A stretch of 64,000 bases of DNA from an uncultured Roseiflexaceae bacterium. GTDB taxonomy: Bacteria; Chloroflexota; Chloroflexia; Chloroflexales; Roseiflexaceae. Position numbers and translations under genes: made by a program. The stretch's first letter is position 1. The number at the start of each line of letters is the position of its first letter. Under the pieces are notes generated by a model, which was not told the origin of the DNA, searched no databases, and saw only the letters and a program-made list of their open reading frames with translations. The stretch lies in the NCBI GenBank assembly GCA_937988885.1, contig CALKHR010000109.1:1-64000 (forward strand), read 5' to 3'. Positions 33,597 to 41,256 of the stretch are shown here, one piece after another.

Positions 33597-33656
33597 GTTC
33601 CTCCTGATCGCCAGCGCGCTCGTATGAAGCTGTGCCGCTCACCAGGAGGAATAAGA

Positions 33657-34460
33657 ATGACCACGATCGTTTCACCACGGCTCGGTGCTGCCGCGCGTCG
33701 CGCTTCCGCACTGTATTGCGCCGTTCACGGCCACGGTATGCCCCTGCTGTTGATCCATGGCTTGGGGGCGAGCGGCGCGATCTTCCAGCCGTTGATCGAT
33801 GCGCTCTCACCACATTTTCAGTTGATCATCCCCGATCTGCGGGGGCATGGTCAAAGCTGCCGCTTACCGGGGCCTCACTCCACCGAACGCCTCGCCGATG
33901 ATCTTGTGAACCTGTTGGATCTGCTGAAGATCCGCTCGTGCTACGCGCTCGGCCATGCCAGCGGTGGTGCAATCTTGCAGCAGTTCGCCCGCGCGAATCG
34001 GGATCGCCTGCGGGGCATGGTGATGGTCTGCGCATTCGCGCGACAGGCCACCACGGTGCGCGAGCAGATCGAGAGCTATTTGCGGCCCGAACTGTTCCGA
34101 CTGCTCGGCGCAAGCACGGTGGGCGCGTTGGCGGCGCGGCGCGCCCTGGCCGGCGAAGCGGCCTTTGTGCGCAATGTGATCGGCCACAACGATGGCCGCC
34201 GCATTGCGCCGATCGCACGTTCGCTGCAGCGCTTCGATAGCCGCAGTTGGCTGCACGAATTGGACCGCCCCGCGCTCGTCATCGCAGGCGAGGCAGATCC
34301 AACCACACCGCCCCATCTGTCGCAGGAGTTGGCCGCGCGGCTGCCGCAGGCGCAGTTTCATACCATTCCACAAGCCGGGCATTGGTTGATCAAAACCCAC
34401 AGCGCTCAATTGTTGGATATTGTGTTGCCGTGGCTGAAGCAGCAAAGGAGCGCTGAATGA
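33657..34460 (+). CDS. Alpha/beta-hydrolase fold protein in the magnesium operon, nucleophile replaced
   Basis: About 267 residues. Start at 33657 is set by AGGAGG seven bases upstream. Fold marks are LLLIHGLGASGAIFQPLI (about 30-47), IIPDLRGHGQS, VIAGEADPTTPP and the His in IPQAGHWL. The nucleophile elbow should read G-H-S-x-G-G but reads GHASGG: alanine sits at the serine position and a serine one place later. Acid and histidine positions look normal. Either the serine has shifted, or the protein is no longer a classical hydrolase. It sits between the M-box leader and mgtE, and its stop overlaps the mgtE start (ATGA), so it is Mg2+-controlled and coupled to the transporter. No role in Mg2+ handling is known for this family. 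Confidence 0.8.
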   Translation: MTTIVSPRLGAAARRASALYCAVHGHGMPLLLIHGLGASGAIFQPLIDALSPHFQLIIPDLRGHGQSCRLPGPHSTERLADDLVNLLDLLKIRSCYALGHASGGAILQQFARANRDRLRGMVMVCAFARQATTVREQIESYLRPELFRLLGASTVGALAARRALAGEAAFVRNVIGHNDGRRIAPIARSLQRFDSRSWLHELDRPALVIAGEADPTTPPHLSQELAARLPQAQFHTIPQAGHWLIKTHSAQLLDIVLPWLKQQRSAE

Positions 34461-35827
34461 CGTTAACAACGACGAGCCGTATCGAAACCTTAGAGTTGCA
34501 AGTGCGCGAGGCGCTTGAGCTGCAGAACCTTGAGGCGGTGCGCGCGCTACTCCGCGATCGCCACCCCGCCGATGTTGCCGACGTGATCGATCGCTTGGAC
34601 GATGACCTGCAACTCGAAGTCTTTCAGCTTCTTGAGCCCGATCAAGCCGCCGATGTACTTGGCGAGACGAGCGCCGATGCGACGCGCGAGCTGCTCGAAC
34701 AACTGCCAGCCGAGCAAGCCGTTGAGTTGCTTGAGCGCATGCCGGTGGACGATGTTGCCGAGATTTTGTCGGAGGATGTGCCGGAGCGGCAGCAGGATCT
34801 CCTTGCTGAGATGGAGCCGCTGGACGCTGCGGAAGTGCGTGCGCTGCTCCAGTACCCGCCACAAACGGCTGGGCGCTTGATGATCGGCAAGTTCGTGCAG
34901 GTGCAGCCCGAACTGACAGCCGCCGAGGCGATTGAGCTGTTGCGCCAAATCGATGCTGGCATCGAGACGCTGAATGAGTTGTATGTTTTGAATGAACAGC
35001 GCCAAGTGTTGGGTGTGGTACCCCTGCGCTCGGTGATTACTTCGGCACCAGACACTCGACTCGAAACGCTGATGCTACGCAACCCGGTGACGGTGCTGCC
35101 GGAAACCGACCAAGAGGAAGTGGCGCGGCTAGTATCGCAGTATGATTTATTGGCGTTGCCAGTGGTGGACAGCGACGGTCACATGCTGGGCATCATCACC
35201 ATCGACGATGTGGTCGATGTGTTAGTCGCGGAAACAACCGAGGACGTGTTGCGATTCGGTGGTGTTGAGAGCGGGCAAGTAGATCAGCCGTACTTCGACG
35301 TATCGCTGCCGGAGGCGATCCGGCGGCGCATTGTGTGGCTGCTGCTGCTGTTTGTGGCGGGCACACTGACGAGTGCGGTGGTGCAGCTATTCGAGCGCGA
35401 ACTGGCTGAGATGATTGTGCTCTCGGCGTTTATCCCACTGCTGATCGGTACGGGCGGTAATACAGGTGCTCAAACGGTTTCGACTGTGATTCGCGGCTTG
35501 GCGCTGGGCGAGATCCGCCTGCGCGATGCCTGGCTGGTAGTGCTGCGCGAGTTGCGCAACGGTTTGGTGCTGGGAGTGCTGCTGGGCATCATTGCGTTTG
35601 GTTGGGTGTACCTGTGGGGCAACAGTATGCAGATCTCGGTTGTGATTGCGCTGTCGATTGTGGCGATCTGCACCTGGGCGAACACGATCGGCTCATTGGT
35701 GCCCCTGATCGCGCAGAAACTCAAGATCGATCCGGCGACGGTATCAGCACCGCTGATCACAACGCTGGTGGATGCAACTGGCCTGGCGATCTATCTGCTG
35801 ATCGCTAAAGCGCTGCTCGGCTTGTGA
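34457..35827 (+). CDS. mgtE: Magnesium transporter MgtE
   Basis: 456 residues with the full MgtE layout. An N-terminal helical domain of DDAAELLE-like repeats spans about 15-135. Two CBS domains span about 140-265 (including TAAEAIELLRQ and LPVVDSDGHMLGIITIDDVVDVL). A membrane domain of five helices spans about 290-456, with FIPLLIGTGGNTGAQ and the signature DPATVSAPLITTLVDATGL. It forms a Mg2+-gated channel: cytosolic Mg2+ bound between the N and CBS domains closes the pore. The ATG overlaps the hydrolase stop by four bases. Expression is controlled by the M-box upstream, giving Mg2+ feedback at both RNA and protein level. A perfect 14-bp hairpin terminator follows. Confidence 0.95.
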   Translation: MTLTTTSRIETLELQVREALELQNLEAVRALLRDRHPADVADVIDRLDDDLQLEVFQLLEPDQAADVLGETSADATRELLEQLPAEQAVELLERMPVDDVAEILSEDVPERQQDLLAEMEPLDAAEVRALLQYPPQTAGRLMIGKFVQVQPELTAAEAIELLRQIDAGIETLNELYVLNEQRQVLGVVPLRSVITSAPDTRLETLMLRNPVTVLPETDQEEVARLVSQYDLLALPVVDSDGHMLGIITIDDVVDVLVAETTEDVLRFGGVESGQVDQPYFDVSLPEAIRRRIVWLLLLFVAGTLTSAVVQLFERELAEMIVLSAFIPLLIGTGGNTGAQTVSTVIRGLALGEIRLRDAWLVVLRELRNGLVLGVLLGIIAFGWVYLWGNSMQISVVIALSIVAICTWANTIGSLVPLIAQKLKIDPATVSAPLITTLVDATGLAIYLLIAKALLGL

Positions 35828-35862
35828 TCCGGCGATCACCGATTCATTCAGCGCTGCTAGCG

Positions 35863-35908
35863 AATGAAGTCGAGGTTCGATGCATATTGGACCTCGACTT
35901 CATTTTTA
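35863..35908 (+). terminator. Intrinsic terminator of the mgtE operon
   Basis: Arms 35863-35876 and 35891-35904 are exact complements (14 bp) around a 14-base loop, followed by TTTATA. It starts 36 bases after the mgtE stop. Confidence 0.85.
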
Positions 35909-36065
35909 TATTCGAAATATATCTGTTCGCCCCATTACACATCATCTAGCGCCGGATAAACATTGGTTAGCGAGCTGCAATGAAATCTAGAAAGTGCTGT
36001 ATCATATTTCGCGGATGGTGATCTCCGATAAGCGATTAGAGCCTTTTTAAGCAATAGGGAGCAGG

Positions 36066-36308
36066 ATGATGACAAAACGAACCTCTATTTATCAGCTCAT
36101 CTTTGGAGGGGTCTTGGTTTTGCTTGGGCTAGGGCAAGGATCGATCGGATCACCACTCACAATCGCACAGATCTTGGTTGGCATCGCATTTCTTGTCAGT
36201 GGAGCTTCACCATTCCTGCCTGAGGCGACGATGCAAAAGGCAGCGCGCATTGTCTCTTTTCTGATCTGCCTCGTAGCGCTCGGTTTCTTTGTAGCATATT
36301 TTCTGTAG
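36066..36308 (+). CDS. Small hydrophobic protein of unknown function (80 residues)
   Basis: 80 residues with three hydrophobic segments (about 9-25, 31-49, 60-80) separated by short polar loops (GQGSIGSP, EATMQKAAR). It starts with MMTKRTS, so the N terminus is probably inside. GGAGCAGG stands just before the first ATG; the ATG at 36069 has slightly better spacing. It has its own transcription unit between the mgtE terminator and the AlkZ-like gene. I do not recognise a family. Membrane location is the only inference. Confidence 0.65.
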   Translation: MMTKRTSIYQLIFGGVLVLLGLGQGSIGSPLTIAQILVGIAFLVSGASPFLPEATMQKAARIVSFLICLVALGFFVAYFL

Positions 36309-36498
36309 CACCATTAAAACGATACTTGCATCGACTTCACACGCAGGAGGGAGATTGAACAAGTTGCATTTTATGCCGCTTCGTTGATTGATGGTTCAAG
36401 GGCTTACGAACAGCCTCCACAAGCATTGGTGCACCCTGAAGCAGCGTCACGACAGCGCAAACAATGATCCGTTCGCGGTAGAGCAACAATAGAGAAGC

Positions 36499-37596
36499 AT
36501 GCACATGGTAACTGAGGTATCTCCCGCCTATGTTCGCCGACAGCGGCTCCATGCTCAACAGTTGATACGGCTTTCCGACACTGTTCAGCATCCTGCACAG
36601 GTTGTGCGCGATGTTGGCGGCTTTCAGGCGCAGGAGTGGGCAGCCGCGCGGCTGAGCGTGCGAGCGCGCAACCCCGGCATGCAGGCGCAGACGCTTGAGC
36701 ACGCGCGCGAGCAGGAGCGCTCGGTGGTGCGAACGTGGGCACAGCGCAATACGCTGCACCTGTTATCCGCCGAGGATCTACCGTGGATGCTGAAACTGTT
36801 CGGACCTGTCTTTCTTGCTCAAAGCGCACGGCGACGGGCCGAACTTGGCCTCGATGATGCGCTCTGCCAACGGGCGACCGAGCAGTTGTGCGCGTTGCTG
36901 GCGGCCCAAGGCCCGCTCACTCGCGCCGCGATCTTCGAGCAGTTGGCCTCCCGCGACCTGCACTTCGAAGGTCAGGCCCGTCCGCACCTGTTGGGCTACG
37001 CCGCACTGCACGGGCGGATCTGCTTCGGCCCTGATGTGGCGGGCGAACCGGGCTATGTGCTCCTGGCCGATTGGCTGCCACAAACTACAACAGATTGGGA
37101 TACCGAACAAGCGCTGAACGAACTGACGCTGCGCTATCTGCGCGCCTACGGCCCGACAACCCCGCATGATTACGCCGCTTGGTCGGGCTTGCCGCTCACC
37201 ACGGTGCGCGCCGCTTGGAAGCAGCAGGCGCACCAGTTGAAGGAGCTGCGCTGCGGCGCCACAACGTTATGGCAACTCGCGGGGAGCAAGCAAGCCAGCG
37301 AGCCATTGAGCGAGCCACATGTTCGGCTGCTGCCACGCTTCGACACATACCTGCTGGGCTACCGCGACCGCGACCTACTGCTGCCCGCCGCGCACAGCAA
37401 ACGTGTGAACAGTGGCGGTGGCATGGTGGCAGCGACAGTGCTCGTCGATGGCGAGGTAGCGGGACTTTGGCGAAAGCAACGGGGGCGCACAGGCGGTATC
37501 ACGGTCGAGTGGTTCGAGCAAGACTTCCAGCCCAGCAATGCCCTTCAAGAGGCGCTTCAGGCTGAGATCGCCGAAGTGCTGGCGTTCGAGGGGTGA
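36499..37596 (+). CDS. Winged-helix DNA-binding protein of the AlkZ/YcaQ superfamily (HTH_42)
   Basis: 365 residues. The superfamily includes DNA glycosylases that remove alkylated bases and open interstrand crosslinks. An N-terminal winged helix (RRQRLHAQQLIRLS...) is followed by GGFQAQEWAAARLSVRAR (about 41-58), which places a Q-x-Q catalytic motif as in AlkZ, not the Q-x-D of YcaQ/AlkX. Later marks are VRTWAQRNTLHLLSAEDL, GPTTPHDYAAWSGLP, RLLPRFDTYLLGYRDR and the C-terminal beta strand GEVAGLWRKQRG. The likely role is DNA repair in the cytoplasm. AlkZ-like members are often near biosynthetic clusters, which is not the case here. ATG at 36499 or 36505; ribosome site weak. Confidence 0.75.
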   Translation: MHMVTEVSPAYVRRQRLHAQQLIRLSDTVQHPAQVVRDVGGFQAQEWAAARLSVRARNPGMQAQTLEHAREQERSVVRTWAQRNTLHLLSAEDLPWMLKLFGPVFLAQSARRRAELGLDDALCQRATEQLCALLAAQGPLTRAAIFEQLASRDLHFEGQARPHLLGYAALHGRICFGPDVAGEPGYVLLADWLPQTTTDWDTEQALNELTLRYLRAYGPTTPHDYAAWSGLPLTTVRAAWKQQAHQLKELRCGATTLWQLAGSKQASEPLSEPHVRLLPRFDTYLLGYRDRDLLLPAAHSKRVNSGGGMVAATVLVDGEVAGLWRKQRGRTGGITVEWFEQDFQPSNALQEALQAEIAEVLAFEG

Positions 37597-37657
37597 GAGG
37601 GGTGGTGGATCATCCACAGATTACACAGATTTTATAGCTTCTGAGTCATCCCTTAAC

Positions 37658-37698
37658 GTGACATCGACCCTCTGCGTATAGCAGAGAGCCGAGGTCAC
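37658..37698. repeat. GATGTCGA-related hairpin, copy 4 (divergent)
   Basis: GTGAC (37658-37662) pairs with GTCAC (37694-37698). After one mismatch TCG pairs with CGA, and CTCTGC (37670-37675) pairs with GCAGAG (37681-37686). It lies between convergent genes. The TGAC-TCGA arm and the CTCTGCGTA-AGCAG core resemble the copies at 20880 and 27108. Confidence 0.5.
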
Positions 37699-37722
37699 AT
37701 TATTGAGAGTGCGGATAGAACA

Positions 37723-39759
37723 TTACCACCGCGACAGCAGGCGCAAACCGTTCGCCACCACGATCAGCGTGCTGCCCTCGTGGCCGATCACACCCAGCGA
37801 GAGTGGAATATCGCCCACCAAGGCCAGCAACATCAAACACGCCATCACCGTGAAGGCGAACGCCAAGTTCTGGCGGATCACGTGGCGAGCGCGCCGCGCC
37901 AGCCCCAACGCCCCCGGCAGTCGCGCCAGGTCATCGCTCATCAGCAGCACGTCGGCGCTCTCGATGGCCACATCGGTGCCTGCCGCGCCCATCGCCACGC
38001 CCAGCGCCGCCGTCGCCAGCGCAGGCGCATCGTTCACGCCGTCGCCCACCATCGCCACCGGGCCGTAGCGCTCCTGCAACTCGCGGATCGCCTCCACCTT
38101 CTGGTGCGGCATCAACTCGGCCCGTATCTCATCGACACCCAACGCAGCGCCCAAGCTCTGCGCCACCAAGTGATTATCGCCCGTCAGCAGGACCACGCGC
38201 TCAACGCCGATCTCCTTGAGCTTCGCAACCACCGCCGCCGACTCGGCGCGCACCGTATCAGCGATCGCGAACAAGCCCCAAGGCTGCTGCTCGTCGCCGA
38301 GCACCACCACCGTGCGACCTTGGCGCTCCTGCGCCTCCACCTCGATCGCCACATCGGGCGAGAGCGTGCCGTACAGCGTGGGCCGTCCGATGCGCAGCAC
38401 CTGCCCACACACCAGCGCACGGGCACCAGCACCAGGCAACGCCTCGAAATCCGAAGCAACGGGCACGGGCAACTCGCGCTCGCGAGCGCTCTGCACCACC
38501 GCACGCGCCAACGGGTGCTCCGAATACTGCTCGATCGCCGCCGCCACCGAGAGCAAACGCATCTGATCGGGCGTCAGATCGCCGAGCTGATCATCGTCGG
38601 GGCGCGGATAACAGTTGTTGCAGGGCAGCGACGCGGGCAAGCGACCAGGGCCACCGACCGGAATGATCGCCACCACGCCGGGCCGACCGCTCGTCAGCGT
38701 ACCAGTCTTATCGAACGCCACCACCTTCACGCGGGCAGCCGCCTCCAAGTGACGCCCACCCTTGAACAGCACACCCGCCCGCGCCGCGCTCGCCAGCGCC
38801 GAGAGCAGCGCCGCCGGGATCGAGATCACCAGCGCACAGGGCGAAGCGACCACCATCAACGTCATCGCGCGGTACAGCGTGGTCGAGACATCCCAACCCA
38901 AGAACACCAGCGGAATGATGATAGCCAGCAGCGTGATACCAACCACCGCATAGGCATAGTATTGGCCGATCACACGATCCGTGAAATCCTGGCTCTGCGC
39001 CTTCTGCGCGCGGGCCTCGCTCACAACCGCCACAATGCGCGACAGAGTCGAATTCTCCACAGCCGTATCGACCCGCACCTCCAGCACACCCTGGCCGTTG
39101 AGCGTCCCAGCGAACACCCGCGAGCCGACCTGCTTCTCAACCGGCATCGACTCGCCAGTGATCGCAGCCTCGTTCACCGCCGATTCGCCCTTGCTCACCA
39201 CACCATCAGCGGCGATCTGCGTGCCGGGGCGCACCAGAATGACATCGCCCACCACTAGCTCATCGACCGAGACAAACTTCAACTCACCGTCACGGTACAC
39301 CTCGGCCTGCTTGGGCGCCATATCGAGCAGCGCGCGGATCGAAGCGTGCGTGCGGCCCATCGCATAGGTTTCGAGCGTATTCGAGAGCGAGAACAGGAAC
39401 ATCAACACCGCGCCCTCGCGAGGCTGCCCGACCACCGCCGCGCCAACCGCTGCGATAATCATCAAGAAGTTCACGTCGAACTGGCGCTGCTTCAGCGTCT
39501 CCCAAGCCTCCTGCACACTGAAGAAACCGCCAGCGATATACGCCACTAAGTACAGCACCCACGGCAACCAAGTTGGCACACCTGAAATATCCGAGAGCAC
39601 CCAGCCCAGCGCCGTCGCGATGAGCGTCGTCACCGTCAAACGAATCATCCAGGGCAACTGCGCGATCTCGGCCTCTTCTTCCGAAAGGGGTGTATTGGCT
39701 CGCTCTCCGGCTTGAGGTAGCGGGGTGAGTGGCTTTAGCGATTGCTGATTGACTGCCAT
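37723..39759 (-). CDS. P1B-4 type heavy-metal P-type ATPase (Co/Zn/Fe efflux)
   Basis: 678 residues. The actuator domain has TGESMPVEK and the phosphorylation site is DKTGTLTSG. The hinge is MVGDGVNDAPALATA. The ion path has SPC (VVASPCALVIS) in the sixth helix and HEGST near the C terminus. SPC plus HEG[GS]T is the mark of subgroup P1B-4, which exports Co2+, Zn2+ or Fe2+. No N-terminal metal-binding domain is present, also typical of this subgroup. Odd: the nucleotide domain carries an insert with CNNC (about residue 385-390) and many acidic residues. A PerR-like regulator gene lies 211 bases upstream on the same strand and shares an operator with it, so iron efflux under peroxide or iron control (as PfeT in Bacillus) is likely. 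Confidence 0.9.
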   Translation of the reverse strand: MAVNQQSLKPLTPLPQAGERANTPLSEEEAEIAQLPWMIRLTVTTLIATALGWVLSDISGVPTWLPWVLYLVAYIAGGFFSVQEAWETLKQRQFDVNFLMIIAAVGAAVVGQPREGAVLMFLFSLSNTLETYAMGRTHASIRALLDMAPKQAEVYRDGELKFVSVDELVVGDVILVRPGTQIAADGVVSKGESAVNEAAITGESMPVEKQVGSRVFAGTLNGQGVLEVRVDTAVENSTLSRIVAVVSEARAQKAQSQDFTDRVIGQYYAYAVVGITLLAIIIPLVFLGWDVSTTLYRAMTLMVVASPCALVISIPAALLSALASAARAGVLFKGGRHLEAAARVKVVAFDKTGTLTSGRPGVVAIIPVGGPGRLPASLPCNNCYPRPDDDQLGDLTPDQMRLLSVAAAIEQYSEHPLARAVVQSARERELPVPVASDFEALPGAGARALVCGQVLRIGRPTLYGTLSPDVAIEVEAQERQGRTVVVLGDEQQPWGLFAIADTVRAESAAVVAKLKEIGVERVVLLTGDNHLVAQSLGAALGVDEIRAELMPHQKVEAIRELQERYGPVAMVGDGVNDAPALATAALGVAMGAAGTDVAIESADVLLMSDDLARLPGALGLARRARHVIRQNLAFAFTVMACLMLLALVGDIPLSLGVIGHEGSTLIVVANGLRLLSRW

Positions 39760-39844
39760 GGCTTTCAGCCTTTCTTAACAAGCAAGCTTCGTAGAGGCGA
39801 ACACGCCAACTTCGTAGAGCCGTGCATGCGTTCTTCGTAAATAC

Positions 39845-39859
39845 TAATAATCATTCTAA
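39845..39859 (-). promoter_or_regulatory. Per-box-like operator upstream of the P1B-4 ATPase
   Basis: On the minus strand the 15-mer TTAGAATGATTATTA, close to the PerR consensus TTATAATNATTATAA. It lies about 86 bases before the ATPase ATG and shares its first twelve bases with the site upstream of the perR-like gene. Confidence 0.65.
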
Positions 39860-39970
39860 ATAACGGCCAACAAAAAAGCTCTGATTTGAGCATAGCACAA
39901 AGATCGACGGCGCAACTAAACAAGCGTTCCCGCCCAGTAATCAAATCACAACCGAACCGCAAAGGCTGGA

Positions 39971-40411
39971 TTAACTAGAACGACGACATGAGGCGCACAA
40001 ACCGTACACCAGCATTCCCGAGGACGTATCGAGCTCGTAGCCCGAACGCGCCGCCACCAAGCCGAGCAACGCTTCGAGCGTATCGGTGTACACATCGGCG
40101 ATACCGCCGCAGCGTGTACAAACGGCATTGACATGCGGAACAACGTTGAGATCGTAGTGGGCGTGCTCGTCGCCTGCGACTTCCAACTTCTGGATCAGGC
40201 GCTCTTCTTCGAGCATAGCGAACGTGTTGTAGACGGTGGCATGGCTAATGTTGGGATGCTGCTCGCGCACTGTCTGCCAGATATCGGCGATCGTGGGGTG
40301 GTTGCCGTGAGCCAATAACGCCTCACAGACCGCCACACGCTGCGGTGTCACACGCTTGCCTGCTGCTTCGAGTTGCGCTAACAATTTCCCTAGCCGAGTA
40401 TCGGTTGCCAT
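39971..40411 (-). CDS. Fur-family regulator, PerR-like
   Basis: About 146 residues. The start is the ATG at 40411; the much longer frame upstream would cross the promoter and operator. The N-terminal winged helix is TPQRVAVCEALLAHGNHPTIADIWQTVRE...HATVYNTFAMLEEERLI. The metal region has EHAHYDLNVVPHVNAVCTRCGGIADV, with CTRC and a C-terminal CASC pair for structural zinc. The regulatory-metal ligand after HAHY is Asp (YDLN), as in PerR, where Fur has Glu. So it is better called PerR-like than Fur or Zur, though not proven. Its own promoter overlaps a Per-box-like site, so it should repress itself. The P1B-4 metal ATPase downstream carries the same site and is the likely second target. Confidence 0.85.
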   Translation of the reverse strand: MATDTRLGKLLAQLEAAGKRVTPQRVAVCEALLAHGNHPTIADIWQTVREQHPNISHATVYNTFAMLEEERLIQKLEVAGDEHAHYDLNVVPHVNAVCTRCGGIADVYTDTLEALLGLVAARSGYELDTSSGMLVYGLCASCRRSS

Positions 40412-40434
40412 CCTTAGTCTGCCTTCCAAGTTAT

Positions 40435-40471
40435 TTGTAATCATTCTAACAAGCTGAACAGCGCTTGTCAA
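40435..40471 (-). promoter_or_regulatory. perR promoter with overlapping Per-box-like operator
   Basis: On the minus strand: perfect TTGACA (complement of 40466-40471), 17-base spacer, TAGAAT (complement of 40443-40448). The 15-mer TTAGAATGATTACAA (complement of 40435-40449) contains that -10, so a bound regulator would block RNA polymerase. Confidence 0.8.
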
Positions 40472-40812
40472 GGATATTTTGGGCATTTTATCCCAAATCT
40501 GCGGAAACAGCGATGATAACAACCATCTTCTATCCGCGATAGTTACTACGCCGCCTCCCGTGCAGCGCAGTCTGTTTTTTGGAAAGAGAAACCTGGGTAT
40601 CGTGCGAAACGTGGAAGCCCCATGCCTCCGCTTACGGTCACAGTCGTGGCGACGTGGCAGGGAGTGGTGATACTCACGCGGCTGCGTTCGGAGCGGCAGA
40701 AGCGCAGCCCACACTGAAGCGAGTTAGCCTGCGGTAGCGCATCCGAGCGGACACGGTGGAGGTAGAGGCGGTGCGGGCAGGCAACGGGGGCACCTGCCCG
40801 GCACAGAGGTGA
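40472..40812. other. Gene-free stretch between perR and yhbY, with a hairpin at 40771-40804
   Basis: No convincing gene. GTGCGGGCAGG (40771-40781) faces CCTGCCCGGCAC (40793-40804) with one bulge, nine bases after the yhbY stop; it may end that transcript although no T-tract follows. A lone TAGCCTGCGG(T)AGC motif at 40725-40738 resembles the start of the composite repeats at 28 and 49 kb. Confidence 0.45.
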
Positions 40813-41115
40813 TTAACGGGGCAACACAATCTGGCGTTTTTCGGCATCGGGGTGCTGGCGGTAAATGATGGCGATATTGCCAATCACACTCACCAAAATG
40901 CCACCCAGATTGCGAGCGAGTTCCTCGGATAACTCCTGCTTCTGATCGCGGAAATCGAGGAATTTGACTTTTATCAGTTCGCGCGTGCTGAGCGCCTGTT
41001 CGATCGAGGCCTGAACCGCTTCGGTAAGCCCCTGTTTGCCGATCTGCACAAGCGGTTTGAGGCTGTGCGCCTCGCGCCGCAAATAATCACGTTGGCTATT
41101 GCTCAATTGTGGCAT
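40813..41115 (-). CDS. yhbY: YhbY-type CRM-domain RNA-binding protein
   Basis: 100 residues, the normal length. The whole protein is one CRM domain: LRREAHSLKPLVQIGKQGLTEAV (about 12-34, containing the GKQGLT loop), STRELIKVKFL, LARNLGGILVSVIGNIAIIYR. YhbY binds pre-50S particles and helps in ribosome assembly. Start ATG at 41115 has AAGGA upstream. It stands alone with its own promoter, whose -10 lies inside a palindrome. Confidence 0.9.
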   Translation of the reverse strand: MPQLSNSQRDYLRREAHSLKPLVQIGKQGLTEAVQASIEQALSTRELIKVKFLDFRDQKQELSEELARNLGGILVSVIGNIAIIYRQHPDAEKRQIVLPR

Positions 41116-41139
41116 ATATCATCCTTAAATCGCATGTCA

Positions 41140-41158
41140 TGCTGGTATTATACCAGCA
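41140..41158 (-). promoter_or_regulatory. yhbY -10 element embedded in a 19-base palindrome
   Basis: TGCTGGTA-TTA-TACCAGCA is a perfect 8-3-8 inverted repeat. Its minus strand reads GGTATAATACC, so a perfect TATAAT lies at its centre. It is 25-43 bases before the yhbY ATG. Either an operator over the promoter or the base of a leader hairpin. Confidence 0.55.
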
Positions 41159-41185
41159 CGAGGGCTTTTCGCACGCCGAAAAGGG

Positions 41186-41214
41186 TTGACGAGCCAGACT
41201 GCACATGCTACGAT
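41186..41214 (+). promoter_or_regulatory. Promoter of the WecA/TagO-type gene
   Basis: TTGACG (41186-41191), 17-base spacer, TACGAT (41209-41214). The predicted start is near 41221, 36 bases before the ATG. Confidence 0.6.
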
Positions 41215-41256
41215 CCTACGGCTTGTTGCTGACGATTGTTCACGCAGGGGGACAGG

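Noticed and set aside
33159..33600. Coding frames in the mgtE leader
   Set aside because: The stretch is explained by the M-box aptamer and terminators; the open frame running into the hydrolase from 33561 starts inside a terminator.
37780..39258. Long plus-strand open frame of 492 codons
   Set aside because: It is antisense to the P-type ATPase, is extremely rich in His/Arg/Gln, and has no domain; it is a shadow of a GC-rich gene.
40472..40812. tRNA or rRNA fragment in the GC-rich gap
   Set aside because: No cloverleaf or rRNA-conserved block was found; only one hairpin is visible.
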